From Oscillospiraceae bacterium (GTDB lineage Bacteria > Bacillota > Clostridia > Oscillospirales > CAG-272), in assembly GCA_015063325.1 (NCBI GenBank), contig SVUK01000016.1:33844-97843 (forward strand): DNA of 64,000 bases, given 5' to 3'. The notes beneath the pieces are model-generated. The model searched no databases and was not told the origin of the DNA. It was given only the letters and a program-made list of their open reading frames with translations. Below, piece after piece: positions 1 to 9,046 of the stretch (position 1 is its first letter; each line of letters opens with the position of its first letter). A program made the translations under genes and the position numbers.

Positions 1-81
1 GAATCCGAAAATATTCCGGTCAAGCTCTCCGCGTCCGAGCGCCGCGCGCTGGAAGCGTTTGAGATGATTCTGCCAGATTGA
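1..81 (+). CDS. 3' end of an upstream CDS (visible peptide ESENIPVKLSASERRALEAFEMILPD*); weakly resembles lactate/malate dehydrogenase C-termini
   Basis: Open frame from window edge to TGA at 79-81, same strand and close to the next gene. Confidence 0.5.
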   Translation, partial: ESENIPVKLSASERRALEAFEMILPD

Positions 82-116
82 AACTATAAAATTCGCACCC
101 GGGAGGAAAAGACGGA

Positions 117-770
117 ATGAGTAACGAAAAAACTTCCAAGCGCGCCGTCATCTATACCGGCGGCGAATGTTTCCCCACGCTCGTTTTCGAGCGCCCGCGC
201 GCCGGGGATCTGATCCTTGCCGCCGATTCGGGCTACCGTACCGCGCAAAAACTCGGCATCGTTCCTCATATCCTGCTCGGCGATTTTGATTCGTTGGGTG
301 AACCGCAAAATGTTCCCGAATCGGTGGAAATTATTCGCGTTCCTGCCGAAAAGGATGTAACCGATACACAGCTCGCCGTCCGGATCGCGCTGGAGCGCGG
401 AGCAACCGAAATTTTCATCGTCGGCGGTTTCGGCTCCCGTCCCGATCACCTGCTTTCCAATTTCGCCATTTTGGAAATGCTTGCCCGAAAGGGGATTCCT
501 GCAATCATGCTAAACGGCAAAAACCGCGCACGCTTCCTTGCTTCCGGTAGCGTTACCATTGCGCGCGACGACCGTTTTCGCTATCTTTCGCTGATCACCG
601 CAAACAAAATCACAACCGGCGTAACGATTTCCGGGTGCCGCTATCCGCTCCAAAACGCAACTCTGCACCGAACCCATCAGTTCGCCGTTTCAAACGAGAT
701 CATAAACCCCTTCGCCACCATCTCCACCGCCTCCGGCGGCCTTTGGATTTTGGAAGTGGCGGAGGGGTAA
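117..770 (+). CDS. thiN: Thiamine pyrophosphokinase
   Basis: Motifs AADSGYRTAQKLGIVPHILLGDFDSLGE and GGFGSRPDHLLSNF typical of thiamine pyrophosphokinase. Confidence 0.9.
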   Translation: MSNEKTSKRAVIYTGGECFPTLVFERPRAGDLILAADSGYRTAQKLGIVPHILLGDFDSLGEPQNVPESVEIIRVPAEKDVTDTQLAVRIALERGATEIFIVGGFGSRPDHLLSNFAILEMLARKGIPAIMLNGKNRARFLASGSVTIARDDRFRYLSLITANKITTGVTISGCRYPLQNATLHRTHQFAVSNEIINPFATISTASGGLWILEVAEG

Positions 771-782
771 GAGGAAGAAAGT

Positions 783-832
783 CGCGAGGGGAGGGAGAAA
801 CTTTTTGGAAAAAGTTTCTCCCTCCCCTCGCG
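783..832. repeat. Module A hairpin (copy 1)
   Basis: CGCGAGGGGAGGGAGAAACTTTTT-GG-AAAAAGTTTCTCCCTCCCCTCGCG perfect inverted repeat directly after thiN. Confidence 0.9.
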
Positions 833-840
833 CTCCCCTC

Positions 841-930
841 CCCTTTCAAAAACTCCAACCGGGAAGGGTTGGAGTTTTTGAAAGCGGCTTTCTGCACTGC
901 TCCGGATAGGATTTGCTTTAATGTATAAAG
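841..930. repeat. Module B repeat (TTTCAAAAACTCCAACC..GGTTGGAGTTTTTGAAAGCGG..CTGCACTGCTCCGGA)
   Basis: Recurs near 8822, 16474, 23797(rc), 36575, 36690(rc), 43740(rc), 58205. Confidence 0.85.
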
Positions 931-932
931 TT

Positions 933-1110
933 TTTTGCCCCTCTTTTTTTCAAAAAAGAGGGTGAGGTGTGGAGCAAAGCTCCACGACCTTCCTTCGCGC
1001 TCCGCGCGAACCTTCGATGCTTTTTATTCGCGCCTGTGGCGCGAAAAGACCTCGGGGCGTTGCCCCGAACCCTACCAACTTTTTGTAAAAAGTTGGATCA
1101 AAAACTTTTT
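933..1110. repeat. Module C repeat mosaic (GAGGTGTGGAGCAAAGCTCCACGACC... CGCGCGAACCTTC... GGTTCGGGGCAACGCCCC-like stems)
   Basis: Same stems recur near 16565, 22432, 25823, 31070, 33870, 34700, 40905, 43625, 58300. Confidence 0.85.
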
Positions 1111-1158
1111 AACAAACTCGGGGAGAGAACGTTTGGCGTTCTCTCCCCGAGTTTTGTT
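1111..1158 (-). terminator. Hairpin/terminator downstream of rplA
   Basis: CTCGGGGAGAGAACG-tttgg-CGTTCTCTCCCCGAG with A/T tracts on both sides. Confidence 0.7.
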
Positions 1159-1173
1159 GATTCTTTTGTTTGA

Positions 1174-1869
1174 TCAGCTCAGTTTTGCCTGGTTGATTTT
1201 AATGCCGGGACCCATAGTAGAAGCGATGACGCAGCTCTTGATATACTGTCCCTTTGCCGATGCCGGCTTTGCCTTGATGATGGCGCCGAGCAGGGTATCA
1301 AAGTTCTCTTTCAGTTTTGCGTCGCCGAAAGAAGCCTTGCCGATGGGGCAGTGGATGATGTTGGTTTTATCCAAACGGTACTCGATCTTACCGGCTTTCG
1401 CCTCGGTAACGGCACGAGCAACGTCGGGAGTAACGGTTCCTGCTTTGGGAGAAGGCATCAAGCCCTTGGGACCCAAAACTTTACCGAGTTTACCGATAAC
1501 AGCCATCATATCCGGAGAAGCGATGACAACGTCAAAATCGAACCAGTTTTCCTGAACGATCTTATCGGCGTATTCCGCACCGCCAACATAGTCGGCGCCT
1601 GCGTCAAGTGCTTTCTGAACGTTGTCGCCTTTGGCGAAAACGAGGGTTTTAATGGTCTTACCGGTTCCGTTGGGAAGAACGACAGCGCCGCGGACCTGCT
1701 GGTCTGCATGACGGGAGTCGACGCCCAGACGAACGTGAACTTCGATGGTCTCATCGAATTTTGCCTTGGAAGTTTGGCAAACGAGGGCGAGTGCCTCGGC
1801 AGGATCGTACTGTTTGCTCTTTTCATAAAGTTTTACGCTGTCAGCGTATTTTTTTCCGTATTTAGCCAT
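1174..1869 (-). CDS. rplA: 50S ribosomal protein L1
   Basis: [30 protein letters not shown]...[19 protein letters not shown]. Confidence 0.98.
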   Translation of the reverse strand: MAKYGKKYADSVKLYEKSKQYDPAEALALVCQTSKAKFDETIEVHVRLGVDSRHADQQVRGAVVLPNGTGKTIKTLVFAKGDNVQKALDAGADYVGGAEYADKIVQENWFDFDVVIASPDMMAVIGKLGKVLGPKGLMPSPKAGTVTPDVARAVTEAKAGKIEYRLDKTNIIHCPIGKASFGDAKLKENFDTLLGAIIKAKPASAKGQYIKSCVIASTMGPGIKINQAKLS

Positions 1870-1885
1870 TGTTCAAGCCCTCCTT

Positions 1886-2311
<426 letters not shown>

Positions 2312-2411
2312 AGTTGTTTTCTAACCTCCAATGTGGTTTTTTGCGGAAGAATTGAATAAATTTTTCTTCCTCCCACGCATTTTGGCGGAATAACCCTTCC
2401 GACCGGGGGCG

Positions 2412-2954
2412 TCAGCCGATCGACTTGACCGCGCTCATATCCAGTTCCACCGGCATATTGCGCGAGCCGCGTTTGACCAGCACGGTAACGGTTTTGAGGT
2501 CTTCGGAAATGGATTGCACCACACCGCTCATACCCTCGAACAAACCGTCCACGATGTTAACCTCATCGCCGACTGCAAAGGAGACTTTCACCTGCGGAGC
2601 CTCTTCAATGGAAAGTGCTTCCACTTCGGCGTCCGAGAGGGGGGTAGGTCTGGAGCCCGGTCCCACGAATCCGGTAACGCCGGTGATATTTCGCACGGCG
2701 TGCCAGCTCTCCTCGTTCATAATCATTTTAATGAACACATAGCCGGGGCATTTCTTTTCTTCTTTCACCTTTTCCTCGTCGCCGTTCTTTTCGATCACGG
2801 TGTCGGTGGGAATGCGGATATCGAAGATCAAATGTCCGAGACCGCGGTTCTCAATGATCTTTTCCAGATTTGCCATTACTTTGTTTTCGTAGCCGGAGTA
2901 GGTGTGCGCCACATACCATCTCACGCCAACGTTCATTTCATTGATATCGCTCAT
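2412..2954 (-). CDS. nusG: Transcription termination/antitermination protein NusG
   Basis: WYVAHTYSGYENKVMANLEK...PGYVFIKMIMNEESWHAVRNITGVTGFVG plus KOW region. Confidence 0.98.
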   Translation of the reverse strand: MSDINEMNVGVRWYVAHTYSGYENKVMANLEKIIENRGLGHLIFDIRIPTDTVIEKNGDEEKVKEEKKCPGYVFIKMIMNEESWHAVRNITGVTGFVGPGSRPTPLSDAEVEALSIEEAPQVKVSFAVGDEVNIVDGLFEGMSGVVQSISEDLKTVTVLVKRGSRNMPVELDMSAVKSIG

Positions 2955-2966
2955 TTTAACAAGTCC

Positions 2967-3254
2967 TTAGTGGATGTTGTTCAGAATTGCGACAAGTCCG
3001 CGCCCGAGTCCCAAGTCCAACAGGCAAATCACCAGCGCGCTGATGATCAGAACGATCCAAACGAGCACCGTGCTTTTTTTGGTTTGCGCCCAAGGGAACC
3101 ACACGATTTTTTTGGTCTCGCTTTTATAAACGCGGAAGAACTTTGCAATCTTCTTGCGAAAGACGATGCAAAGAACGACGGCGGCGATCAGAGCAACTGC
3201 TCCGATAATCAGCCAAACCTTTGCAGTCGTGCTCAAATTCAAAAACCAGTTCAT
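2967..3254 (-). CDS. secE: Preprotein translocase subunit SecE
   Basis: Position upstream of nusG; FRVYKSETKKIVWFPWAQTKKSTVLV and TM segments. Confidence 0.93.
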   Translation of the reverse strand: MNWFLNLSTTAKVWLIIGAVALIAAVVLCIVFRKKIAKFFRVYKSETKKIVWFPWAQTKKSTVLVWIVLIISALVICLLDLGLGRGLVAILNNIH

Positions 3255-3269
3255 CTCGTCACCTCCGCA

Positions 3270-3431
3270 TTACTTGGATTCTTTATGAAGGGTATGCTTG
3301 CGACAAAACTTGCAGTACTTCTTCATTTCCAATCTGTCAGGGTCATTTTTCTTGTTTTTCTTCGTGTCATAGTTTCTCTGCTTGCATTCGGAGCAAACCA
3401 GAGTAATTTTGACTCTTGCATCATTGGCCAT
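3270..3431 (-). CDS. rpmG: 50S ribosomal protein L33 (53 aa, not in ORF track)
   Basis: Translated by eye: [66 protein letters not shown] upstream. Confidence 0.95.
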   Translation of the reverse strand: MANDARVKITLVCSECKQRNYDTKKNKKNDPDRLEMKKYCKFCRKHTLHKESK

Positions 3432-3801
3432 TTAGCGGCACCTCCTATAATATTGATTTGTGTACCTCCCTCCCGAAAGTCCGGCGCGACCCTTTTGCGG
3501 GGTTGGCGCGGCGCCGGTTTTCCGTGCGCGGTTGAGCGTTCGATTTACGTCCGTTTTCAGCGCGCAAAGAAAAAGCCCTCTCGCAGAGGTAGAGCCATTA
3601 TAACACAGCTTGCCCGGCTTGTCAAGTTTTTTTGGAAAATTTTTTCCTATAATATAAGAAAAAGGTGCAAATCGGACAAAAAGTCTTGTTTTTTTCCTTT
3701 TTCATTCAATTTTTCATTCAAAAGCGGGCATTTTTGCTTGCATTTGGCAATAAAATATGATAGAATAACGACAGAAATCGATTCGCACAGGAGGTGTTCC
3801 C

Positions 3802-4635
3802 ATGCCGCAAGCGTTTTTGCCCCGTTTGTTTCGTCGGCTGTTTGCAAAAAAACTGCCCTCTACCGGCGAAATGGAAGCCTACGGCGCCGCAGGCGAGGAG
3901 ACGATCTACCGCAAACTGCGCGAATCGTTCGATTGTGTTATCCGCAATGTCATTATTCCGCATGGCGAAGGGTACCTGGAAAAGGATTTTTTGGTCGTTC
4001 AAAACGGAATCCCTTTGGTGGTGGAGGTCAAAAACTGGAAAGGGATGATTTCCGCTTCGCTGACAGGAGACCGTTTCTTTCAGGAAAAAGCGGACGGCAC
4101 GCGCAAGGATTTAAACAGTCCCGTGCGGACGACAGCTCGTTTTCTCACCGCCATGAAAGGATTTTACGGTCTTTCGGAGCGCCCTTTGGGCATGGTGGTG
4201 TTTGCCGATCCCGAGTGCGATATTGATCTGCCCCCCGAATCCGAAGGGATTGCATTGGTTACCGGGTCGCAAATGATCTCCGCCGTCCGGTCAATGATAA
4301 AAAACGCCCCATCCCCCGCCGAACCGTTCGATTCTGCCCGAGCATTGCACTGTACGCGGCTTTATGCCGGGGATAACCGCTCCTTCTGCAAAGGAATGGT
4401 GACCGACGCCGAAATTCCCTGTTTCACACTTTCGGGCGAGGCGGCGGCGCTCAATCCGCTCTATCTGCGCTATATCAGCGTAGACCATGGACTTTCGCGC
4501 GACAAACTGACCGTTACGTTTGTGAACGACGCCTCGGCAATCTTCTATAATTATACTTCGTCGCTCACCCTCCATTGCTTGGACGGATCGATTTTGCGCG
4601 TTGCGCTATCGCGGCTGGATACCGTCGTTTTTTGA
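3802..4635 (+). CDS. NERD (nuclease-related) domain protein
   Basis: GAAGEETIYRKLRE..DCVIRNVIIP...EKDFLVVQNGIPLVVEVKNWKG; AGGAGGTG RBS. Confidence 0.85.
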   Translation: MPQAFLPRLFRRLFAKKLPSTGEMEAYGAAGEETIYRKLRESFDCVIRNVIIPHGEGYLEKDFLVVQNGIPLVVEVKNWKGMISASLTGDRFFQEKADGTRKDLNSPVRTTARFLTAMKGFYGLSERPLGMVVFADPECDIDLPPESEGIALVTGSQMISAVRSMIKNAPSPAEPFDSARALHCTRLYAGDNRSFCKGMVTDAEIPCFTLSGEAAALNPLYLRYISVDHGLSRDKLTVTFVNDASAIFYNYTSSLTLHCLDGSILRVALSRLDTVVF

Positions 4636-4658
4636 CGTTCGTTTTGCGAAAAAAAGAG

Positions 4659-4687
4659 TTGACAACCGCCGCGTTTTCTGTTAAACT
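4659..4687 (+). promoter_or_regulatory. Sigma-A-type promoter for the 4727 gene
   Basis: TTGACA - 17 bp - TAAACT. Confidence 0.7.
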
Positions 4688-4726
4688 GTTCTTAAAGAAA
4701 ATTTCAAATTTGAAAGGAGATTTCCC

Positions 4727-5128
4727 ATGTATTGCAGACATTGCGGAAAAGATGTCGGCAACGCCGCTTGGTGTCCCTATTGCGGCGCAAAACAACAGCC
4801 CGACGAACAAAACGCGCAAACCAACGGTTCTTATCAAACGTCCACCGACAGTCAGAACGCCTGGGGAGAGCAGATCAACCTCTCGTCTCCGCCGCGCACC
4901 AATATTTTTGCCATCGTCGGTTTGATTCTCGCCTTTTTCTCCTCCCTCTTGGGGCTGATTTTCAGCATTATCGGTTTGGCAAAGGCGCGCGAATACGGAT
5001 CGGGCAAAGGACTTGCCATTGCCGGTATCGTCGTCAGCATTTTTTCCATCGTTTTTTCCATTATCGCAACGCTGCTTTGGCTGCCCCAGTTGCAGCAGGC
5101 GCTGGCGGAAATGGGTTACAGACTTTAA
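4727..5128 (+). CDS. Zinc-ribbon + DUF4190-type membrane protein
   Basis: MYCRHCGKDVGNAAWCPYCGAKQ followed by IFAIVGLILAFFSSLLGLIFSIIGLAKAREYG..GKGLAIAGIVVS. Confidence 0.85.
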   Translation: MYCRHCGKDVGNAAWCPYCGAKQQPDEQNAQTNGSYQTSTDSQNAWGEQINLSSPPRTNIFAIVGLILAFFSSLLGLIFSIIGLAKAREYGSGKGLAIAGIVVSIFSIVFSIIATLLWLPQLQQALAEMGYRL

Positions 5129-5152
5129 ATTGGATTCTGCCTTATTTGAATC

Positions 5153-5190
5153 AAAGAGCCGAAAGGAATCTTTCTTTCCGGCTCTTTTTT
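5153..5190 (+). terminator. Rho-independent terminator
   Basis: AAAGAGCCG...CGGCTCTTTTTT. Confidence 0.85.
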
Positions 5191-5219
5191 CTGAAACTTT
5201 TTATTCCTGAAACTTTCCA

Positions 5220-5248
5220 TTGACAAAAAAGAAAGAATATGATACAAT
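5220..5248 (+). promoter_or_regulatory. Sigma-A-type promoter for the 5322 gene
   Basis: TTGACA - 17 bp - TACAAT. Confidence 0.8.
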
Positions 5249-5321
5249 AAAAAATGCAAGAAAAGAAGGAATGTTTTGTCCATTTTTTTGGGCAAAACAA
5301 ACGAAAAAAGGAGAAACGATT

Positions 5322-5984
5322 ATGAAACGTAAAATTACAATGTTGTTAGCCGTTGCAACGGTATTCATTTTGATCCTCGGCGCGTGCGCGGAAAAGCATC
5401 AGCTCGGCGAGTGGATCGACGAATTTTCGGCAACCTGCGAAATCGCCGGCGTAAAGGGACATTACCATTGCTCGCATTGCGGCAAGAATTTTAACGCAGA
5501 AAAGGTTGAGGTTTCCAATGCCGACCTGATCATTCCGGCAAAGGGACACACCGAGGTTGTTGACGCAAGCGTTGCGCCCACCTGCGAGGGAGAAGGAAAA
5601 ACCGAGGGCAAACATTGTTCGGTCTGCGGAAAAGTAACCGTCAGCCAAGAAACAATTCCGGCTGAAAACCATACCTTCGGCGAATGGATCCCCGAACAAC
5701 CGGCAACCGCTGCCGAAAACGGTGTAAAAGGACACTACCATTGCGAAAAATGCGGCAAGGATTTTGACGAAGAAAAGAACGAGCTGACCGATCTTACCAT
5801 TCCGCCCGAAGCGCATGATTTCGGCGAATGGATCCCCGAACAACCGGCAACGAAAGACGAGGACGGCGTGAAAGGACATTACCATTGCTCGCATTGCGGC
5901 AAGGATTTTGACGAGAACTATAACGAACTCGAAACGATTTACATCCCGTCCGGAAGCAATTCCGGCTGGTCAATCGTCGTATAA
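5322..5984 (+). CDS. Lipoprotein with CxxC (GHYHCxxCGKxF) repeats
   Basis: Start ATG at 5322 after GGAGAAACG; lipobox ILGACAEK; four CxxC repeat units. Confidence 0.85.
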   Translation: MKRKITMLLAVATVFILILGACAEKHQLGEWIDEFSATCEIAGVKGHYHCSHCGKNFNAEKVEVSNADLIIPAKGHTEVVDASVAPTCEGEGKTEGKHCSVCGKVTVSQETIPAENHTFGEWIPEQPATAAENGVKGHYHCEKCGKDFDEEKNELTDLTIPPEAHDFGEWIPEQPATKDEDGVKGHYHCSHCGKDFDENYNELETIYIPSGSNSGWSIVV

Positions 5985-6090
5985 TTGAAATTAGGAGGGA
6001 GACCTTGGGGGAAGCGCAGGTTCCATAGGGATTTTTGAAAAAAACAAAATCAAATAAGAAATTGCGCTTTCAAACGGGCAACAAAAAGGA

Positions 6091-6121
6091 TTTGCAATCC
6101 GAGATAATCTCGGGTTACAAA
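6091..6121. repeat. Imperfect inverted repeat
   Basis: TTTGCAATCCGAGA-TAA-TCTCGGGTTACAAA. Confidence 0.6.
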
Positions 6122-6376
6122 TTCTTTTTTGAATTGTGGTTTTACTGAGAATGCCGAAGCACTGTCGTCAGGCATGCCGAAAAGTTGGCGATTTTATGCA
6201 AAGCAGCAGTAATTGTTACTACTTATATCATGTAGTTGGAAGCTATTTGAGCAAATTTTTCTTTTATAGCACGATTGATTTTTCTCAGATTATTTAGCTT
6301 TGAATAATCAATGCTATAAAAGACGTTTGCTTTTCTTGCGGTAGGTGGAACAGTTGAAGTATTTCTCTATGAAAGA

Positions 6377-6428
6377 GCCGCGAGAGGGGAGGAACCTTTT
6401 TTCAAAAAGGTTCCTCCCCTCTCGCGGC
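6377..6428. repeat. Module A hairpin (copy 2)
   Basis: GCCGCGAGAGGGGAGGAACCTTTTT-TC-AAAAAGGTTCCTCCCCTCTCGCGGC perfect palindrome. Confidence 0.9.
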
Positions 6429-6439
6429 ATTCCTCCCCC

Positions 6440-6628
6440 TCATTCCATCGCTTCGGATACGGATTGGAAGATGGTGCCCACACGGCCGAGAATTTTTCCG
6501 GCTTTTTTGTAGGTGCGAAGCAATTTGAGCTGTCGGTTATTCCAAATGGCAACGGCGGCGGCAATCATGGCAACGCCTGCGGTAACCGAGCCGCCGACGA
6601 TGAGCGCGATTTTTGTTGGTTGATTCAT
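6440..6628 (-). CDS. Small (62 aa) single-TM protein
   Basis: MNQPTKIALIVGGSVTAGVAMIAAAVAIWNNRQLKLLRTYKKAGKILGRVGTIFQSVSEAME; GAAAGGAAAA RBS; the frame stays open upstream through tandem repeats (track ORF 6440-6886). Confidence 0.65.
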   Translation of the reverse strand: MNQPTKIALIVGGSVTAGVAMIAAAVAIWNNRQLKLLRTYKKAGKILGRVGTIFQSVSEAME

Positions 6629-6649
6629 AAGCGGTTTTCCTTTCGGGTA

Positions 6650-6769
6650 AATAAAATCTTTTCCTTTTGGATGAATAAAATCTTTTCCTTTTGGATGAAT
6701 AAAATCTTTTCCTTTTGGATGAATAAAATCTTTTCCTTTTGGATGAATAAAATCTTTTCCTTTTGAGTA
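6650..6769. repeat. 24-bp tandem repeat, 5 copies
   Basis: (AATAAAATCTTTTCCTTTTGGATG)x5. Confidence 0.95.
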
Positions 6770-6993
6770 TTGAATAAATAAAACATTGGATAAATAAAAC
6801 AAATAGATAAAACTAATAAATAAAACAAATAAAGCAATAGAAAGGTATGAAGATATAGCAAAGTGTTCGTCCTTATTTTTTCCCAAAAGCGGTAAATTTC
6901 ATTCGCGGCGGCAGAAAAAAACATAAATGCCGTCCGGCGCGCATAGAATGAGGTAGGCTTCCGCCGCGGCGGAGAAACAAGGAGGAACGAACG

Positions 6994-8553
6994 ATGGAAC
7001 AAACGAATCAAAAAATGCAGGGTGAACTGCTTTCCCAAGGATTTATGACCGATCTTTCGGTTGAATTTATTTTGCCCGATTATCAGCCGGAAATCAAGCG
7101 GCTTTTGCGCGTGCGCGCCATTCCCTTGCCGGTGGATCAATATCTCGGCGGATCGGCGGCGGAGCTTTCGGGCGCGGTCGAATTTCAGGCGCTGTACGCC
7201 GCCGAGGACGGCTCGATCTGGTGCGTAACCAAGCGCGAGGACTACCGCCTTTCCTGCCCCTTTGAGGCGGACGGCAATTTTGATCTTTCGGATGGTCTTG
7301 TCTGCGATGTCAAAACCGACGTAGAAGGCGTTTCGGGCAGAGTTTTGGCACCCCGAAAGCTGACGGCGCGCTGCCGCGTACGCAATCAGGTTCGGATGTA
7401 TGCCGACCGCGTGACCACCGAGGATGCGCCCGACGACGTGGAACGCCTTTCGGGAATGATGCCGACTTCGCGCGTTCGAATCGGCAGAAGCGCACCCTTT
7501 ACGCTGACCGATGAAATTTCACTTGATCCAAACGAGGCTCCCCTGCGCGTCATTTCCGCCTCGGGCGAGGTCTTTCCTGCCGAAGCGCAGGCAGGAAGCG
7601 ATGTCGTTGCCTGCCGCGGAGAAATTCTCGTGTCGCTTCTCTGCGTCCCCGAGCAACCCGTTCCCTCGCCGGAGGGTGCCGAGGACTGCCTTCCTGCGGC
7701 GGCAATCCCAATGGAATTGCGGCGGAAGATTCCCTTTGCCGTGGAAATTCCAATGGACGGCGTCACCGTCAACTGCTCGGCAAACGCTTGGGGATCCTGC
7801 TCCGAAATTGCCGTTACGGTGGAGGAAAACCGCATTCTTTGCGACGTGACCGCTGTGGTTTGCGCGCGCGCCGTCTGCCGCGAGGAAATCCCGTTCACCC
7901 GTGACGCCTATTCTACCACCGCGCTGACCGAACCGGTCTACAATGCGCTTCCCACCATGCAAAATCTTGTCTGCAAATGCGGAAATTGCTCGCTCTCGGC
8001 AACAAAAGAGCTTGACGAGGTGGGTCTTCGTCCCGGCGCACGCGTAATCGACGCAACCGGCGAGGTTACAACGCAGCCGCCCGAACTTGCGCGCGGGAAT
8101 TATATTCTGCCCGGAAATTTGCGTTTCCGCGTGCTGGCACAACAGCCGGACGGCGAATATACAACCGCTGAATTTGATTTGCCGTTCCGCTATGAGTCGA
8201 CCGCCGACGGCGAAACAATTCCAACCGGGAGCGATTCGGTCGTCACACCGGTGTCGATCAAAGCAACAATAGACGGAAATCGTCTGCAGGCGGTTGCCGA
8301 GCTTGCCGTGGCACTTTCGCTTTCCGCCACCGAACCAATGCAAGCGCTCGTCTCGCTTCGCGTAGGCAATCCGGTTCCGGCGCCTGCCGCCAATCTGATC
8401 ATTTGTTATCCTGCGCCCGACGATACGCTTTGGTCGGTCGCCGCCCGTTACCATACGCCCGTTTCATCCCTGACGGCAAAAAATGAACTGCCTGCCGCCC
8501 CTGCCGCCGATTCCCCCGATTCGCTCAAGGGCATCCGGTATTTGGTGGTTTGA
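6994..8553 (+). CDS. DUF3794/SPOCS-domain protein with C-terminal LysM-like segment
   Basis: SVEFILPDYQPEIKRLLRV..., internal repeat of the domain, C-terminal YPAPDDTLWSVAARYHTPVSSLTAKNEL. Confidence 0.8.
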   Translation: MEQTNQKMQGELLSQGFMTDLSVEFILPDYQPEIKRLLRVRAIPLPVDQYLGGSAAELSGAVEFQALYAAEDGSIWCVTKREDYRLSCPFEADGNFDLSDGLVCDVKTDVEGVSGRVLAPRKLTARCRVRNQVRMYADRVTTEDAPDDVERLSGMMPTSRVRIGRSAPFTLTDEISLDPNEAPLRVISASGEVFPAEAQAGSDVVACRGEILVSLLCVPEQPVPSPEGAEDCLPAAAIPMELRRKIPFAVEIPMDGVTVNCSANAWGSCSEIAVTVEENRILCDVTAVVCARAVCREEIPFTRDAYSTTALTEPVYNALPTMQNLVCKCGNCSLSATKELDEVGLRPGARVIDATGEVTTQPPELARGNYILPGNLRFRVLAQQPDGEYTTAEFDLPFRYESTADGETIPTGSDSVVTPVSIKATIDGNRLQAVAELAVALSLSATEPMQALVSLRVGNPVPAPAANLIICYPAPDDTLWSVAARYHTPVSSLTAKNELPAAPAADSPDSLKGIRYLVV

Positions 8554-8566
8554 AAAAGGGGTAGGT

Positions 8567-8616
8567 CGCGAGGGGAGGGGAAAACTTTTTGCAAAAAGTT
8601 TTCCCCTCCCCTCGCG
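8567..8616. repeat. Module A hairpin (copy 3)
   Basis: CGCGAGGGGAGGGGAAAACTTTTT-GC-AAAAAGTTTTCCCCTCCCCTCGCG. Confidence 0.9.
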
Positions 8617-8664
8617 CTATCCTGTTGCGGTTCCCAAAATTTTGTGGCGCGGCGTTGCCGCTTC

Positions 8665-8945
8665 AAAATTTTGACCTGCTGCCAACGTTCGCCGCAAACG
8701 GCTCACTACGCAATATTCTCGCCGGCTGAACACCGGCGTTTCGCTACGCGAAAGCGAATATTTGCACTCCTCGCGCTCCCTGCTTCCGCCACAGGCGGCG
8801 GTCGCGCTCGTCCCCCTCCCTTTTCAAAAACTCCAACCAAAAAAGGTTGGAGTTTTTGAAAGCGGTTTTCTGCACTGCTCCGGATATGGTTTGCTCTAAG
8901 CCTTTATATATAAAGTTTTTTGCCCCACTTTTTTACAAAAAAGTG
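8665..8945. repeat. Module D (palindrome chain, rc orientation) + Module B
   Basis: CTGCTGCCAACGTTCGCCGCAAACGGCTCACTACGCAATATTCTCGCCGGCTGAACACCGGCG... shared with 16624-16830 (rc) and 23545-23740. Confidence 0.85.
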
Positions 8946-8952
8946 GGGGGAA

Positions 8953-8981
8953 TTGACAAAACCGGTGAACGATGATAGAAT
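8953..8981 (+). promoter_or_regulatory. Sigma-A-type promoter for the 9047 gene
   Basis: TTGACA - 17 bp - TAGAAT. Confidence 0.85.
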
Positions 8982-9046
8982 AATAGACGGTTCATTTTTG
9001 ATAAAAAATTTCTTTCCATGTCCCGAAAAGCAAAGGAGAAAAAACA

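Noticed and set aside
3432-3600. tRNA (e.g. near secE/rpmG)
   Set aside because: No cloverleaf, T-loop GTTCRANYC or CCA end could be recognised here or elsewhere in the window.
2514-4226. 570-aa plus-strand ORF
   Set aside because: Antisense through nusG, secE and rpmG; incompatible with well-supported genes.
6650-6769. CRISPR array
   Set aside because: Direct repeats are contiguous 24-bp units with no spacers; no cas genes in the window.
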